From Parus major (taxonomy: Eukaryota > Chordata > Aves > Passeriformes > Paridae): 64,000 nt of DNA. Positions 63,801 to 64,000 of the stretch are shown one piece after another (positions within the stretch are counted from its first letter, which is position 1; each line of letters starts with the position of its first letter). The stretch is from contig NC_031769.1 in the NCBI RefSeq assembly GCF_001522545.3, positions 76,190,036 through 76,254,035 on the forward strand, in the 5' to 3' direction. Position numbers and translations under genes: made by a program. The notes beneath the pieces were generated by a model. The model was not told the DNA's origin. It did not search any database and worked only from the letters and a program-made list of their open reading frames with translations.

Positions 63801-64000
63801 GGAGGGAGGGAATGAAGGAGGGAGGGAAGGAAGGAAGGAGGGAAGGAGGGAAGGAGGGAAGGAGGGAAGGAGGGAAGGAGGGAAGGAGGGAAGGAACTGG
63901 CGGAAAGAAGTGGCGGAAAGAAGTGGCGGAAGGAAGGAAGGAAGGAAGTGGCGGAAGGAAGTGGTGGAAGGAAGTGGCGGAAGTGGCGGAAGGAAGGAAG
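63801..64000. repeat. GGAA-rich polypurine satellite, continuing past the window edge
   Basis: From 63801 the plus strand is almost wholly purine. It starts as GGAGGGAGGGAA, becomes a regular 8-bp AAGGAGGG array (about 63837-63894), and then changes to GGAAGGAA units with interspersed GTGGCGGAA (63895-64000). It reaches the window edge, so its length is unknown. The GGG runs with short loops satisfy a G-quadruplex rule, and GGAA is the core of ETS-family binding sites. Confidence 0.93.

Overview
The window looks like bird nuclear DNA, most likely from a songbird or a close relative. It is AT-rich and non-coding. Its recognisable content is CR1 non-LTR retrotransposon fragments with avian-type 3' UTR sequence, old avian endogenous-retrovirus LTRs without coding regions, and microsatellites. 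I found no bacterial-style gene organisation, no tRNA or rRNA gene, no CRISPR array, and no open reading frame that I can assign to a cellular protein. The longest gap-free frames are about 100 to 160 codons and none resembles a known family. The window is probably intergenic, or inside a very long intron. These identifications rest on my recall of repeat consensus sequences, not on a database search.

Layout. A CR1 3' UTR fragment opens the window (15-133, +). About 9.7 kb of unique AT-rich sequence follows, then an old CR1 copy (9892-10660, -). A CR1 3' end (13975-15625, +) is split by an inserted LTR-like element (14613-15274) flanked by a 5-bp duplication. A composite block at 19870-21705 holds an LTR fragment and a CR1 endonuclease/early-RT segment, both on the minus strand. 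The best-preserved element is a 1,420-bp solo LTR at 23621-25040 with perfect 5-bp target duplications and 7-bp terminal inverted repeats. A (CCCCTT)n tract lies about 220 bp downstream. Two minus-strand solo-LTR-like copies lie at 27920-28351 and 32897-33470. Between them a GAA-type microsatellite contains a 305-base assembly gap (28490-28794).

From 33.5 to 64 kb the DNA is mostly unique. It contains a CR1 3' UTR (41111-41375, -) and a stack of nested CR1 pieces (42715-43700). It also has several short perfect hairpins, a TG repeat near 61.5 kb and a GGAA-rich polypurine tract that runs off the right edge.

No new biological system can be supported from this sequence. The observations most worth a second look are the intact solo LTR, the nested LTR-in-CR1 event with an unexplained 91-bp 5' segment, four local duplication or inverted-repeat structures that resemble template-switch mutations, and the terminal GGAA array with an interspersed GGCGGAA motif.
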